Shown here one piece after another: positions 34,812-43,686 of a DNA stretch of 64,000 bases. Position 1 is the stretch's first letter, and the number at the start of each line of letters is the position of its first letter. Source of the stretch: Amycolatopsis thermophila (GTDB taxonomy: Bacteria > Actinomycetota > Actinomycetes > Mycobacteriales > Pseudonocardiaceae). A model generated the notes under the pieces. It worked only from the letters and a program-made list of their open reading frames with translations. It was not told the origin of the DNA and searched no databases. Both the position numbers and the translations under genes were made by a program. Location of the stretch: contig NZ_JAUSUT010000001.1 in assembly GCF_030814215.1 (NCBI RefSeq), forward strand, positions 3,596,001-3,660,000, given 5' to 3'.

Positions 34812-36755
34812 TTGAGGCCGTTTCCGTTCACCGCCGTCGTCGGGATGCCGGACCTCCGGCTCGGACTGGTGCTCTCGGCGATCTCCCCGGCCATCGGTGG
34901 CGTGCTGGTGCGCGGCGAGAAGGGCACCGCGAAGTCGACGATGGTGCGCGCCCTGGCGGGCCTGCTGCCCGAGGTCGACGTCGTCGAGCGCTGCCGGTTC
35001 TCCTGTGACCCCGCCGCCCCGGATCCGGACTGCCCGGACGCGCCGCACGACGGTTCCGCCGTGCGCCGCCCCGCCCGGCTCGTCGAGCTGCCGGTCGGCG
35101 CCGCGGAGGACCGGGTGATCGGTTCGCTCAACCTGGAACGCGCGCTCACCGAGGGCGTCACCGACTTCCAGCCCGGGTTGCTCGCCGCCGCGCACCGCGG
35201 CCTGCTCTACGTCGACGAGGTCAACCTGCTGCACGACCACCTGGTCGACACGCTGCTCGACGCGGCGGCGATGGGCCGCGCGACGGTCGAGCGCGAGGGC
35301 GTGTCGGTGTCGCACGCGGCGCGGTTCGTGCTGATCGGGACCATGAACCCGGAGGAGGGCGAGCTGCGGCCGCAGCTGCTCGACCGGTTCGGGCTCACCG
35401 TCGAGGTCGCCGCGAGCCGTGATCCGGAACAGCGCGCCGAGGTGATCCGCCGCCGCCTGGCCTACGAGGCCGATCCCGACTCCTTCGCCGCCCGCTACGC
35501 CGACGACGACGCCCAGCTCGCGGCCGAGATCGCCGCGGCGCAGAAGCTCCTGCCCTCGGTCGCGCTGACCGACGAGGCGTTGCGCCGGATCGCCGAGGTG
35601 TGCGCCGCCTTCGAAGTGGACGGGATGCGCGCGGACATCGTCACCGCCCGTACGGCCGTCGCCCACGCCGCGTGGAGCGGGCGCACCGAAGTGTCCACTG
35701 AGGACATCCGGGTCGCCGCGCGGCTGGCGTTGCCGCACCGGCGGCGCCGCAACCCGTTCGACGCCCCCGGCATCGACGAAGAGCAGCTGGAGCAGGCCCT
35801 GCGCGACGCCGAGCCGCCGGAGGACCCCGGCCCGCCGGACGACGACGGGCCCGGCTCGGGCTCCGAAGCCCCCGCCGACACCCCGCAGGGGCAGCAGCCC
35901 GGCGCCGGTGGCGAACCGGGCGGCGGCGGGAGCGAGCAGCAGTCCGTCGGCGCCGGAAAGCCGTACCGGGCAAGGATGTTCAGCGTCGCCGGGATCGGCG
36001 AAGGCGCGCACGGCAAGCGGTCGCGCGCGGTGACCGACGCCGGGCGCACGATCGGCGTCCGGCCGCCCGGCACGCGCGAGGGACGGCCGCACCTGGTCGC
36101 GACCGTGCGGGCGGCGGCACCCCACCAGCGCTCACGGGGGCGCGACGGCGCCGGGCTCGTGCTGCGGCCCGGCGATCTGCGGTTCGCGTTGCGCGAGGGC
36201 CGCGAGGGCAACCTCGTGCTGTTCTGCGTCGACGCGTCCGGCTCGATGGGCGCGAAGTCGCGGATGCGCGAGGTGAAGGCCGCGGTGCTGTCCCTGCTGC
36301 TGGACGCCTACCAGCGGCGGGACAAGGTCGGCCTGGTGACGTTCCGCGCCGGTACGGCCGAACTGGCGCTGCCGCCGACGATCAGCGTGGAAGCCGCTGC
36401 CGCGCGGCTGGAAGCGCTGCCGACCGGCGGGCGGACTCCGCTCGCGGAAGGGCTGCTGGAGGCCGCGCGCGTGCTGCGGGTCGAGGCCGTGCGCGATCCG
36501 CGCCGCCGTCCGCTGCTGGTCGTCGTGACGGACGGGCGCGCCACCAGCGGCGCGGACGCGGTCGCGCGCTCGCAGCAGGCAGCCGAGATGCTGGCCGGCG
36601 CGGGCATCGCGTCCGTGGTGATGGACTGCGAGACCGGGCGCATGCGGCTCGGTCTCGCCGCGGAGCTGGCCGCGCGGCTGGGCGGCGAGCACGTGCCGCT
36701 CGGTGAGGTCGCGGCGGACACGCTGGCCACCGAGGTGCGCAGGAGGGCTGCCTGA
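34812..36755 (+). CDS. Fused ChlI/ChlD-type chelatase AAA+ / VWA protein (cobaltochelatase partner)
   Basis: 647 aa from TTG 34812 (AAGGAG five bases upstream). N-terminal AAA+ Mg-chelatase I domain: VRGEKGTAKSTMVRALAG (Walker A), YVDEVNLLHDHLVDTLLDAA (Walker B), GTMNPEEGELRPQLLDRFGL. Pro/Gly-rich acidic linker about 350-415. C-terminal VWA with a MIDAS motif DASGSMGAKSRM and TDGRATSGAD. Energises metal insertion. Actinobacteria usually lack CobS/CobT and have this fusion with CobN. Confidence 0.92.
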   Translation: MRPFPFTAVVGMPDLRLGLVLSAISPAIGGVLVRGEKGTAKSTMVRALAGLLPEVDVVERCRFSCDPAAPDPDCPDAPHDGSAVRRPARLVELPVGAAEDRVIGSLNLERALTEGVTDFQPGLLAAAHRGLLYVDEVNLLHDHLVDTLLDAAAMGRATVEREGVSVSHAARFVLIGTMNPEEGELRPQLLDRFGLTVEVAASRDPEQRAEVIRRRLAYEADPDSFAARYADDDAQLAAEIAAAQKLLPSVALTDEALRRIAEVCAAFEVDGMRADIVTARTAVAHAAWSGRTEVSTEDIRVAARLALPHRRRRNPFDAPGIDEEQLEQALRDAEPPEDPGPPDDDGPGSGSEAPADTPQGQQPGAGGEPGGGGSEQQSVGAGKPYRARMFSVAGIGEGAHGKRSRAVTDAGRTIGVRPPGTREGRPHLVATVRAAAPHQRSRGRDGAGLVLRPGDLRFALREGREGNLVLFCVDASGSMGAKSRMREVKAAVLSLLLDAYQRRDKVGLVTFRAGTAELALPPTISVEAAAARLEALPTGGRTPLAEGLLEAARVLRVEAVRDPRRRPLLVVVTDGRATSGADAVARSQQAAEMLAGAGIASVVMDCETGRMRLGLAAELAARLGGEHVPLGEVAADTLATEVRRRAA

Positions 36756-37369
36756 TGCCACAGGGAAAACCGCTGGTGGTGCCGGACGACGGGCTCACCA
36801 CCCGCCAGCGCCGCAACCGTCCGCTGCTCGCCGTGCACACCGGTGAGATGAAGGGCAAGTCCACCGCCGCGTTCGGGATGGCGCTGCGCGCGTGGAACCA
36901 GGGCTGGTCGATCGGCGTGTTCCAGTTCGTCAAGTCGGCGAAGTGGAAGGTGGGCGAGGAGAACGCGTTCCGCGCGCTCGGCGCCCTGCACGAGAGCAGC
37001 GGCCAGGGCGGGCCGGTCGAGTGGCACAAGATGGGCGAGGGCTGGAGCTGGTCGCGCAAGCAGGGGTCGGAGTCCGACCACGCGGCCAACGCGCGCGAGG
37101 GCTGGGCGGAGATCAAGCGCCGCCTCGCCGAGGAACGCCACGACTTCTACGTGCTCGACGAGTTCACCTACCCGCTGCACTGGGGCTGGATCGACACCGC
37201 CGAGGTCGTGTCCGCGTTGCGGGACCGGCCGGGCCGCCAGCACGTGGTGATCACCGGCCGGAACGCGCCGGCGGAACTGATCGAGGCGGCCGACCTGGTG
37301 ACCCGCATGACCAAGGTCAAGCACCCGATGGACACCGGGCAAAAGGGCCAGCGGGGCATCGAATGGTAG
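36755..37369 (+). CDS. cobO: Cob(I)yrinic acid a,c-diamide adenosyltransferase CobO
   Basis: 204 aa, ATG overlapping the previous stop (TGATG). P-loop HTGEMKGKSTAAFGMALR (residues 28-45), VFQFVKSAKWKVGEENAF, DEFTYPLHWGWID and VTRMTKVKHPMDTGQKGQRG define the CobA/CobO/BtuR family. Transfers the 5'-deoxyadenosyl group from ATP to cobalt(I). Overlaps cobB by 7 bp. Confidence 0.96.
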   Translation: MPQGKPLVVPDDGLTTRQRRNRPLLAVHTGEMKGKSTAAFGMALRAWNQGWSIGVFQFVKSAKWKVGEENAFRALGALHESSGQGGPVEWHKMGEGWSWSRKQGSESDHAANAREGWAEIKRRLAEERHDFYVLDEFTYPLHWGWIDTAEVVSALRDRPGRQHVVITGRNAPAELIEAADLVTRMTKVKHPMDTGQKGQRGIEW

Positions 37370-38697
37370 CCCGCGTCGTCATCGCCGCCCCGGCTTCGGG
37401 ACACGGCAAGACGACCATCGCGACCGGGCTGATGGCGGCGCTGCGGGCGCGCGGGCTGACGGTGTCCGGGCACAAGGTCGGGCCGGACTTCATCGACCCG
37501 GGCTACCACGCGCTGGCCACCGGGCGGCCGCCGCGGAACCTGGATCCGTTCCTGCAGGGGGAATCGCTGCTCGCGCCGCTGCTTCGGCACGGCGCGGCGG
37601 GGGCGGACCTCGCGGTGATCGAAGGCGTGATGGGCCTGTTCGACGGGCAGCTCGGCACCGAGGGGTACGCGTCGACCGCGCACGTCGCCCGGCTGCTGAG
37701 CGCACCGGTGGTGCTCGTGGTGGACGCGAGCGCGGCGAGCCGCAGCGTCGCGGCGACGGTGCTCGGGTTCGCGCGGTACGAGCCCGGCGTGGAGATCGCG
37801 GGCGTGATCCTGAACAAGCTGGGCTCGCCGCGGCACGAGGAGGAGATCCGCGCGGCGATGGAGCGGACCGGGATCCCGGTTCTCGGCGCGCTGACCCGCA
37901 GCGACGACATCCACGCCCCGAGCCGTCACCTCGGTCTGATCCCGGCGGCCGAGCGCGACGCCGAGTCGCGGGAACTGCTGCCGAAGCTGGCCGGCTGGGT
38001 CTCCGGTGGCGTGGACCTGGACGCGGTCGTGCGGGTGGCGCGGTCGGCTCCGCCGTTGACGGCGCCGGCGTGGGAGCCCGAGGGGGCGTCTCCGGGACCG
38101 CGCCGCGTGGTCGCGGCGGCCGCGGGCCCGGCGTTCACCTTCCGCTACACCGAGACCGCCGAGCTGCTGGCGGCGTCCGGGGTGGACGTCGTCGACCTGG
38201 ATCCGTTGCACGACAAGGCGTTGCCCGAGGGGTGCGCCGGGCTGTACTTCGGGGGCGGGTTCCCGGAGGTGCACGTCGAGGACCTGTCGGCGAACGTGCC
38301 GTTGCGGGAGGAACTGGCGGCGGCGATCCGGCGCGGCATGCCGGTGGTGGCCGAGTGCGCCGGGTTGCTGTACCTGTGCCGGGAGCTGGACGGTCTGCCG
38401 ATGGTCGGCGCGCTCGATGCCACCGCGGCCATGACCCGGCGCGGCGCGCTCGGGTACCGGACGGCGACCGCGCCGGGGGCGAACCTGGTGGCCGTGGCCG
38501 GGCAGCAGGTCACCGGGCACGAGTTCCACCGGACGCAGGTGACGCCCCGCGCGGGTTCGCCGGCGGCCTGGACCTGGGACGGCGCGGGGGAGGGCTTCGC
38601 GTCGCCGACGTTGCACGCGTCCTACCTGCACGTCCACTGGGCCGGGCATCCCGCGCTGGCGCGCCGGTTCGCGGCGGCGGTGCACGCGCATGGCTGA
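37363..38697 (+). CDS. cobB: Hydrogenobyrinic/cobyrinic acid a,c-diamide synthase CobB
   Basis: 444 aa from ATG 37363. ATP-binding APASGHGKTTIATGLMAAL, GHKVGPDFIDPGYHA, EGVMGLFDGQLG; C-terminal class I glutamine amidotransferase-like domain with nucleophile Cys in VAECAGLLYLC and GHEFHRTQV. Uses glutamine and ATP to amidate the a and c carboxylates. Comes before CobN action in the aerobic route. Confidence 0.96.
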   Translation: MVARVVIAAPASGHGKTTIATGLMAALRARGLTVSGHKVGPDFIDPGYHALATGRPPRNLDPFLQGESLLAPLLRHGAAGADLAVIEGVMGLFDGQLGTEGYASTAHVARLLSAPVVLVVDASAASRSVAATVLGFARYEPGVEIAGVILNKLGSPRHEEEIRAAMERTGIPVLGALTRSDDIHAPSRHLGLIPAAERDAESRELLPKLAGWVSGGVDLDAVVRVARSAPPLTAPAWEPEGASPGPRRVVAAAAGPAFTFRYTETAELLAASGVDVVDLDPLHDKALPEGCAGLYFGGGFPEVHVEDLSANVPLREELAAAIRRGMPVVAECAGLLYLCRELDGLPMVGALDATAAMTRRGALGYRTATAPGANLVAVAGQQVTGHEFHRTQVTPRAGSPAAWTWDGAGEGFASPTLHASYLHVHWAGHPALARRFAAAVHAHG

Positions 38698-39703
38698 CTA
38701 CGACCTGCACCACCACGGCGACCGCGAGGTCGGGGACGGGCTGGTGGACCTGGCGGTCAACGTCCGGCTGCCGGCGCCGCCGGAGTGGTTGCACGCGGAA
38801 CTCGCCGCCGCGCTGGACGACCTGGCGGCGTACCCCTCCGCGGTCGCGGCGACGGAGGCGGTCGCGGCGCGGCACGGCCGGGACGTGCCGGACGTGCTGG
38901 TGACGGCGGGGGCGGCGGAGGCGTTCACCCTGCTGGCGACGGCGTTGCGGCCCCGTCGCGCGGTGGTCGTGCACCCGCAGTTCACCGAACCCGAGGCGGC
39001 CCTGCGCGCCGCGGGCCACGCCGTCGGCCGGGTGATCCTGTCCTCTTCGGACGGTTTCGTGCTGCGGCCGGTGCCCGAGGACGCGGACCTGGTGTTCGTC
39101 GGCAACCCCACGAACCCGACGTCCGTGCTGCATCCGGCTTCCGCGGTGCGGGAGCTGGTGCGGCCGGGCCGGATCGTGGTGGTCGACGAGGCGTTCCTCG
39201 ACGCGGTCCCCGGGGAGCCGGAAAGCCTGGCGGGAGAACGGATCCCCGGTGTGGTGGTCGTCCGGAGCCTGACGAAGACGTGGGGCATCGCGGGTCTGCG
39301 CGCGGGGTACGTGCTGGCGCCGCCGGAGATCGTGGCGGTGCTGAAGGCCGTGCAGCCGCCGTGGTCGGTGTCGACGCTCGCCGCGCGAGCCGTCGTGGCG
39401 TGCAGCCGGCCGTCCGCGCTGGACGAGGCGGACAAGCTGGCGGTACGCGCGGACCACGACCGCGAGTACCTGGTGAACGGGCTGCGTTCCCTCGGGATCG
39501 AGGTGGCGGGACAGCCCCGCGGCCCGTTCGTGCTGGTGCGGATCCCGGGCGCGGCAGCCTTGCGCCTCCGGCTGCGCGACGCGGGTTACGCGGTGCGAAG
39601 GGGCGACACGTTCCCCGGCCTGGACGGCGACTGGCTGCGCATCGCCGTCCGCGACCCCTCGGTCACCGATGGGTTCCTCGAGGCAGTGCGGCGTCTGCGC
39701 TGA
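38690..39703 (+). CDS. cobC: CobC-like PLP aminotransferase (threonine-phosphate decarboxylase type)
   Basis: 337 aa, start overlaps cobB by 8 bp. Fold type I class II aminotransferase: NPTNPTSVLHP, VVDEAFLDAVPGEPESL, PLP lysine in SLTKTWGIAGLRAGYVLAPP. N-terminal HHGDREVGDGLVDLAVNV fits Rv2231c/CobC-type enzymes that supply the (R)-1-amino-2-propanol arm or its phosphate. Its role in B12 is inferred from the operon. Histidinol-phosphate aminotransferase relatives share the motifs. Confidence 0.88.
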   Translation: MADYDLHHHGDREVGDGLVDLAVNVRLPAPPEWLHAELAAALDDLAAYPSAVAATEAVAARHGRDVPDVLVTAGAAEAFTLLATALRPRRAVVVHPQFTEPEAALRAAGHAVGRVILSSSDGFVLRPVPEDADLVFVGNPTNPTSVLHPASAVRELVRPGRIVVVDEAFLDAVPGEPESLAGERIPGVVVVRSLTKTWGIAGLRAGYVLAPPEIVAVLKAVQPPWSVSTLAARAVVACSRPSALDEADKLAVRADHDREYLVNGLRSLGIEVAGQPRGPFVLVRIPGAAALRLRLRDAGYAVRRGDTFPGLDGDWLRIAVRDPSVTDGFLEAVRRLR

Positions 39704-39704
39704 C

Positions 39705-40015
39705 GATGCCGATCCGGCCGGGAAAAGCGGCCGCCGCGGGCGTGGGCCCGGACCGGCTCCAGATCGCGTACTCGACGCGGGCCGGCGCACCGGTCACCTC
39801 GAAGGCGACGTCCCGGCCGTGCCCGCCGGCAGGTCCACGAACACCTCCGACGCGGCGACCTCGGCGGCGCGTTCGGCGGCGTGCAGGCACTGCCGGGCGA
39901 CCGGCAGGAACGCCCCTCCGGGCCGGTGTCAGCCGCACCCGGCGGCTGGTGCGTTCCAGGCGGGCGATCTGCTGGCCGAGCGCGGACTGGACGACCAGGC
40001 ACGCGGATCAATCAT
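39705..40015 (-). pseudogene. LysR-family regulator, decayed by several deletions
   Basis: From ATG 40015, MIDPR is followed after a deletion by LVVQSALGQQIARLERT and SRRVRLTPA (helix-turn-helix core and wing, itself missing the LGVPLF segment), then in a different frame GGAFLPVARQCLHAAERAAE (linker helix), then DVAFEVTGAPARVEYAIWSR near the C-terminus. The ligand-binding domain is almost wholly gone. About 310 bp of an expected 900. It is divergent from the MFS gene, which it may once have regulated. Confidence 0.72.
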
Positions 40016-40083
40016 TTCTCGTCATCGATCGCATCACGAAGATGCGTTGGACTCATTGATCGTGGCGGGCCAGGCTTCGAAGC

Positions 40084-41271
40084 ATGGTCACACAGGAAGT
40101 CCGCGCGCCCTCGGCACTGAGAGCGTGGTCCGGCGTCGCCGCGATCACCGCGAGTCTGTTCGTCTTCCTCACGACCGAGCTGATGCCCGTCGGCCTGCTC
40201 ACCCCGTTGAGCACCAGCCTCGGTGTCACGGTGGGCGTGGCGGGGCTGATGGTCACCCTGCAGGGCGTGTCGGCAGGTCTGGGCGTGCCGTTCATCGTCG
40301 CGTGGACGCGGCGGGTCGACCGGCGGGTCCTGCTGTCGGTGCTGCTGGCGGTACTGGCCCTGGGGAACCTGGTCACCGCGATCTCGCCCAGCTACGCGCT
40401 GATCCTGGCGACGCGGCTCGTGATGGGGTTCGCCAGCGGGGTGTTCTGGGCGATCGGCGTGAGCACGGCGATGCGCATCGCGCCGGAACGGCACGCGAGC
40501 AGGGCGGCCGCGGTGGTGATGTCCGGCATCTCGATCGCGACCGTCGTCGGCATCCCGCTGGGCACGGTGGTGGACAGCCTGACCGACTGGCGGACGACGT
40601 TCCTCATCTGGGCCGGCCTCAGCGTGCTGGTGTTCCTCGCGGTCGCCGCGCTGGTCCCGTCGCTGCCGTCGGTGAACGCGGTCGCGGTCCGGGAGGTCTT
40701 CGCGCTCCCGGTGCGGAACCCGGCACTGCGCCGCGTGTTGTTCACCGTCGTGCTGTTCGTGCTCGGCCACTTCGGCGCGTACACGTTCGTCCGGCCGTTC
40801 CTGGAGGACCGCGCCTCCGCGCCGCCGGTCTTCATCACCGTGGTCCTGATGATCTTCGGCGTGGGCGGGGCGGTGGGGAACTTCGTCGCGGGCTACACGG
40901 TGAACCGGAGCCTGCGGGGCAGCTTCCTCGCCGGGTGCGCGGGACTCGCGCTGTCCATGCTGGTGCTGCTCACCACCGTCGGCACGGCGGCGGGCGCGGT
41001 GGTGGCGATGGCCGCCTGGGGACTGTCCTTCGGCGTCGTGCAGCTGTGCCAGGTCAACCTGACGCTCGAAGCCGCCCCGGAGACCTTCGAAGCCGCGATG
41101 TCGCTGAACACGATGGCCTACAACACGTCCATCGCGCTCGGCGCGTTGTTCGGCGGGTTGTTCGCCGACCACCTGGGCGTCAGCAGCGTGGTCTGGTTCG
41201 GGGTGGCGTTGACGGTGGCTTCGCTGCTGCTCACGGCGGGCACCGGCCGCACCTCACGGCGCGAGCGCTAG
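40084..41271 (+). CDS. MFS transporter, DHA1/AraJ-like exporter
   Basis: 395 aa with about 12 transmembrane spans. First span includes LFVFLTTELMPVGLL (the motif of SotB/AraJ/CmlA-type exporters), the loop RRVDRRVLLSVLLAV contains the motif A basics, and motif C-like GTVVDSLTDWRTTF follows span 5. Predicted proton-driven export of a drug or sugar-like compound. Flanked by a LysR relic and convergent with cobS, overlapping by 18 bp. No obvious role in B12; probably an insertion into the locus. Confidence 0.9.
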   Translation: MVTQEVRAPSALRAWSGVAAITASLFVFLTTELMPVGLLTPLSTSLGVTVGVAGLMVTLQGVSAGLGVPFIVAWTRRVDRRVLLSVLLAVLALGNLVTAISPSYALILATRLVMGFASGVFWAIGVSTAMRIAPERHASRAAAVVMSGISIATVVGIPLGTVVDSLTDWRTTFLIWAGLSVLVFLAVAALVPSLPSVNAVAVREVFALPVRNPALRRVLFTVVLFVLGHFGAYTFVRPFLEDRASAPPVFITVVLMIFGVGGAVGNFVAGYTVNRSLRGSFLAGCAGLALSMLVLLTTVGTAAGAVVAMAAWGLSFGVVQLCQVNLTLEAAPETFEAAMSLNTMAYNTSIALGALFGGLFADHLGVSSVVWFGVALTVASLLLTAGTGRTSRRER

Positions 41272-42015
41272 CCACGCCGCGGTGGCGCCGAATTCCACGC
41301 ACGCCCCCAGCACGTCGCCGGTGATGCCGCCCAGCCGGGCGGTGCAGCGCCACAGAACGAGGCCCGCCGCGGCAACCGCCGCCGCCACGACCAGCGGGCC
41401 GCGCCACCACGGCAGCCCGGGGACGAGCGTGGCCAGCCCGGCCGCGGCGCACAGCGTGAGGACGGTCCAGGGCAGGCGGATGCTGCCCGCGACCGCCGCG
41501 CCCAGGCCGTCCGGCCGGGCGGAGGGGACACCGCGCGTGCAGCACAACGCCAGCACCCACCGGCTGACCAGCACGCCGCCCACCGCCGCCGGGACGCCGT
41601 GCCCGCCGGAGATCGCGCCGGCCAGCGATCCAGTTTGGACGATGAGCACCAGCGCGAGCGTCGCGACGCCGGTCGGCCCGGAATCGCCACGGCGCATGAT
41701 CTCCAGGGCGCGTGCCCGGTCGAACGAGGCGCCCAGGCCGTCGGCGGTGTCGGCGAGGCCGTCCAGGTGCAGCCCCCGGCTCGCGAGACCGACCGCGCCG
41801 ACCGCGATGCCCGCGACCGCCAGTGCCGGCAACCCCAGGGCGTCCCCGGCCAGCACGACCAGCCCGGCGAGCACCGCGAGCGGCACCGCGGCCAGCGGCG
41901 CCAGCAGCATCGCCCCGGCCGCCACACTGCGGTCGATCACGCGCGGCGCGGGCACCGGCAACGCGGTCAGCGTGCCCAGCGCCATCCTGAGCGCGTCGAT
42001 GGCCCGGTCAGGCAA
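41254..42015 (-). CDS. cobS: Adenosylcobinamide-GDP ribazoletransferase CobS
   Basis: 253 aa from a TTG at 42015 that overlaps the cobT stop; an ATG at 41985 would give 243 aa and keeps most of LGTLTALPVP. Integral membrane protein with about six to seven spans; the motif GLHLDGLADTADGLGASFDR (mid-protein, Asp-rich) binds metal and substrate. Joins alpha-ribazole to adenosylcobinamide-GDP. Last gene of cobU-cobT-cobS. Confidence 0.92.
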   Translation of the reverse strand: MPDRAIDALRMALGTLTALPVPAPRVIDRSVAAGAMLLAPLAAVPLAVLAGLVVLAGDALGLPALAVAGIAVGAVGLASRGLHLDGLADTADGLGASFDRARALEIMRRGDSGPTGVATLALVLIVQTGSLAGAISGGHGVPAAVGGVLVSRWVLALCCTRGVPSARPDGLGAAVAGSIRLPWTVLTLCAAAGLATLVPGLPWWRGPLVVAAAVAAAGLVLWRCTARLGGITGDVLGACVEFGATAAWLALAP

Positions 42016-43033
42016 GGTCGGCCAGCAGTCCCATGTCGGCGATGATCGCGCGGGCCGCGCGCAGCGTGGGGATCGCCTGGACGGCACCGCTGCCCTCGCC
42101 GAGCCGCAGGCCCAGGTCCACGATCGGCGTCAGCCCGAGCGCCTTCAACGCGAACGCCTGCGACGGCTCCGTCGAGCGGTGCCCGGCCAGCCACCACCGC
42201 ACCGCCCCCGGCGCGATCTCCGCCGCCACCACCGCGGCGGCACCCGAGAACACGCCGTCCAGCAGCACCGGAACCCCGCGGGCCGCTCCCTGCACCAGGA
42301 ATCCGGCCGTCGCCGCGGCGCACGCGCTGCCCAGCGCCGTCAGCAGTTCGAACGGGTCCGACACGCGCGAGCCGGCGCGCGACACCGCTGTCCGCACCAC
42401 GTCGACCTTTCGCGACCGCCCGGCCTCGTCGACGCCCGTCCCGGTGCCGACGACCTCCTCGGCCGGCACGCCGAGCGCGGCCGCGACGAGCGCCGCCGCG
42501 ACGGTCGTGTTCCCGATGCCCATGTCACCCGGGATGAGCAGGTCCGCGCCGCCGTCCACTTCCGCGTCGGCCACCGCCCGGCCCACCGCGAACGCACGCA
42601 GGGCCTCGCCCGGCGCCAGCGCGTCCTCGACGTCGATCGACCCCGAGCCGCGCCGGATCTTGTGCGCGACGACCTCCGGCGGCACACCCGCCAGGTCGTC
42701 GTCCACCGCGATGTCGAGCACGCGGACGTCCGCGCCGACCTCGCGGGCCAGCACGCTCACCCCGCTCTGGCCCGCCAGGAACACCCGCACCATCGCCGCG
42801 GTGACCTCCCGCGGGTAGGCGGACAGGCGGCTGACGCCGTGGTCGCCGGCGAAGACGACCACCCGGGGCCGGGTGATCGGCGGCGGCGGGACCTGGCCGG
42901 ACGCGGCGGCGAGCCACGCCGCCAGCTCCTCCAGCCTGCCCAGGGCGCCGATCGGTTTGACCAGCGCGTCCAGCCGCTCCAGTGCGGCGGCGTGCGCGGC
43001 CGCGTCCGGTTCCGGGATGTCGATCCGTGTCAC
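42008..43033 (-). CDS. cobT: Nicotinate-nucleotide--dimethylbenzimidazole phosphoribosyltransferase CobT
   Basis: 341 aa, GTG start overlapping the cobU stop. KPIGALGRLEELAAWLA, VFAGDHGVSRLSAYP, GDMGIGNTTVAAAL, and ending EGSGAVQAIPTLRAA (catalytic Glu in the LGEGSGA loop). Activates the DMB made by BluB to alpha-ribazole phosphate. Confidence 0.95.
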   Translation of the reverse strand: MTRIDIPEPDAAAHAAALERLDALVKPIGALGRLEELAAWLAAASGQVPPPPITRPRVVVFAGDHGVSRLSAYPREVTAAMVRVFLAGQSGVSVLAREVGADVRVLDIAVDDDLAGVPPEVVAHKIRRGSGSIDVEDALAPGEALRAFAVGRAVADAEVDGGADLLIPGDMGIGNTTVAAALVAAALGVPAEEVVGTGTGVDEAGRSRKVDVVRTAVSRAGSRVSDPFELLTALGSACAAATAGFLVQGAARGVPVLLDGVFSGAAAVVAAEIAPGAVRWWLAGHRSTEPSQAFALKALGLTPIVDLGLRLGEGSGAVQAIPTLRAARAIIADMGLLADLA

Positions 43034-43650
43034 AGCCGGGCCCTTTCGCCGAGGTGCAGGATCCGCCCGGCCACCACCAGCTGCACGCTGTCGGCTTCGG
43101 CCGCGACGCGATCGTTGAGCGCCCCCAGCACATCACGGAACAGCCGCCCGGCGGTTGTCGCGGGCACCACACCCATCCCGACCTCGTTCGTCACCGCGAC
43201 GATCGGCACGTGCGCTACCCGCCACGCGTCGAGGAACTCCTCCATCCGCTCGTCCAGCCGCAGCTCCCAGCCGTTCTTCGCGTCCCACGCGCCGACGTCG
43301 CCGAGCGCGCGCGTGACCCACGTGCCCAGGCAGTCGATCAGCAGCGGCCGCGACGCCTTGCGCACGGTGGTGGCGAGGTCACCGGTCTCGACCGTGCGCC
43401 AGTTCGCCGGTCTGCGCGACCGGTGCAGCGCGATCCGCGCCGCCCACTCGGGGTCGTCGCCGCTGGGCACCGGCCCCGGCGCGACGTAGACGACTTCGGG
43501 ATGGCGGGCCATCAGACGCTCGGCGTGGCGCGATTTGCCCGAGCGGACCCCGCCCAGGACCAGCACCTTCGCCTCGTCGTCCCCGTACCGGCGGAGCAGC
43601 CGGGCGGCGGCCTCCAGAGAGGCGGCCAGCCGCTGGGTCAGCTTGGTCAT
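43030..43650 (-). CDS. cobU: Adenosylcobinamide kinase / guanylyltransferase CobU
   Basis: 206 aa with a ~25-residue N-terminal extension before the P-loop VLGGVRSGKSRHAERL. LIDCLGTWVTRAL, VTNEVGMGVVPATTAGRLFRD are conserved. Phosphorylates cobinamide then transfers GMP. Start ATG 43650; another ATG three codons earlier is possible. Divergent from cobD with start codons 36 bp apart. Confidence 0.94.
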   Translation of the reverse strand: MTKLTQRLAASLEAAARLLRRYGDDEAKVLVLGGVRSGKSRHAERLMARHPEVVYVAPGPVPSGDDPEWAARIALHRSRRPANWRTVETGDLATTVRKASRPLLIDCLGTWVTRALGDVGAWDAKNGWELRLDERMEEFLDAWRVAHVPIVAVTNEVGMGVVPATTAGRLFRDVLGALNDRVAAEADSVQLVVAGRILHLGERARL

Positions 43651-43686
43651 ACCCGGCATTCTCGTGCACGGGCTACCGTCCCGTGT

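Noticed and set aside
36308-37342. Minus-strand frame opposite ChlID and cobO
   Set aside because: Shadow with no family motif, and both plus-strand genes are certain.
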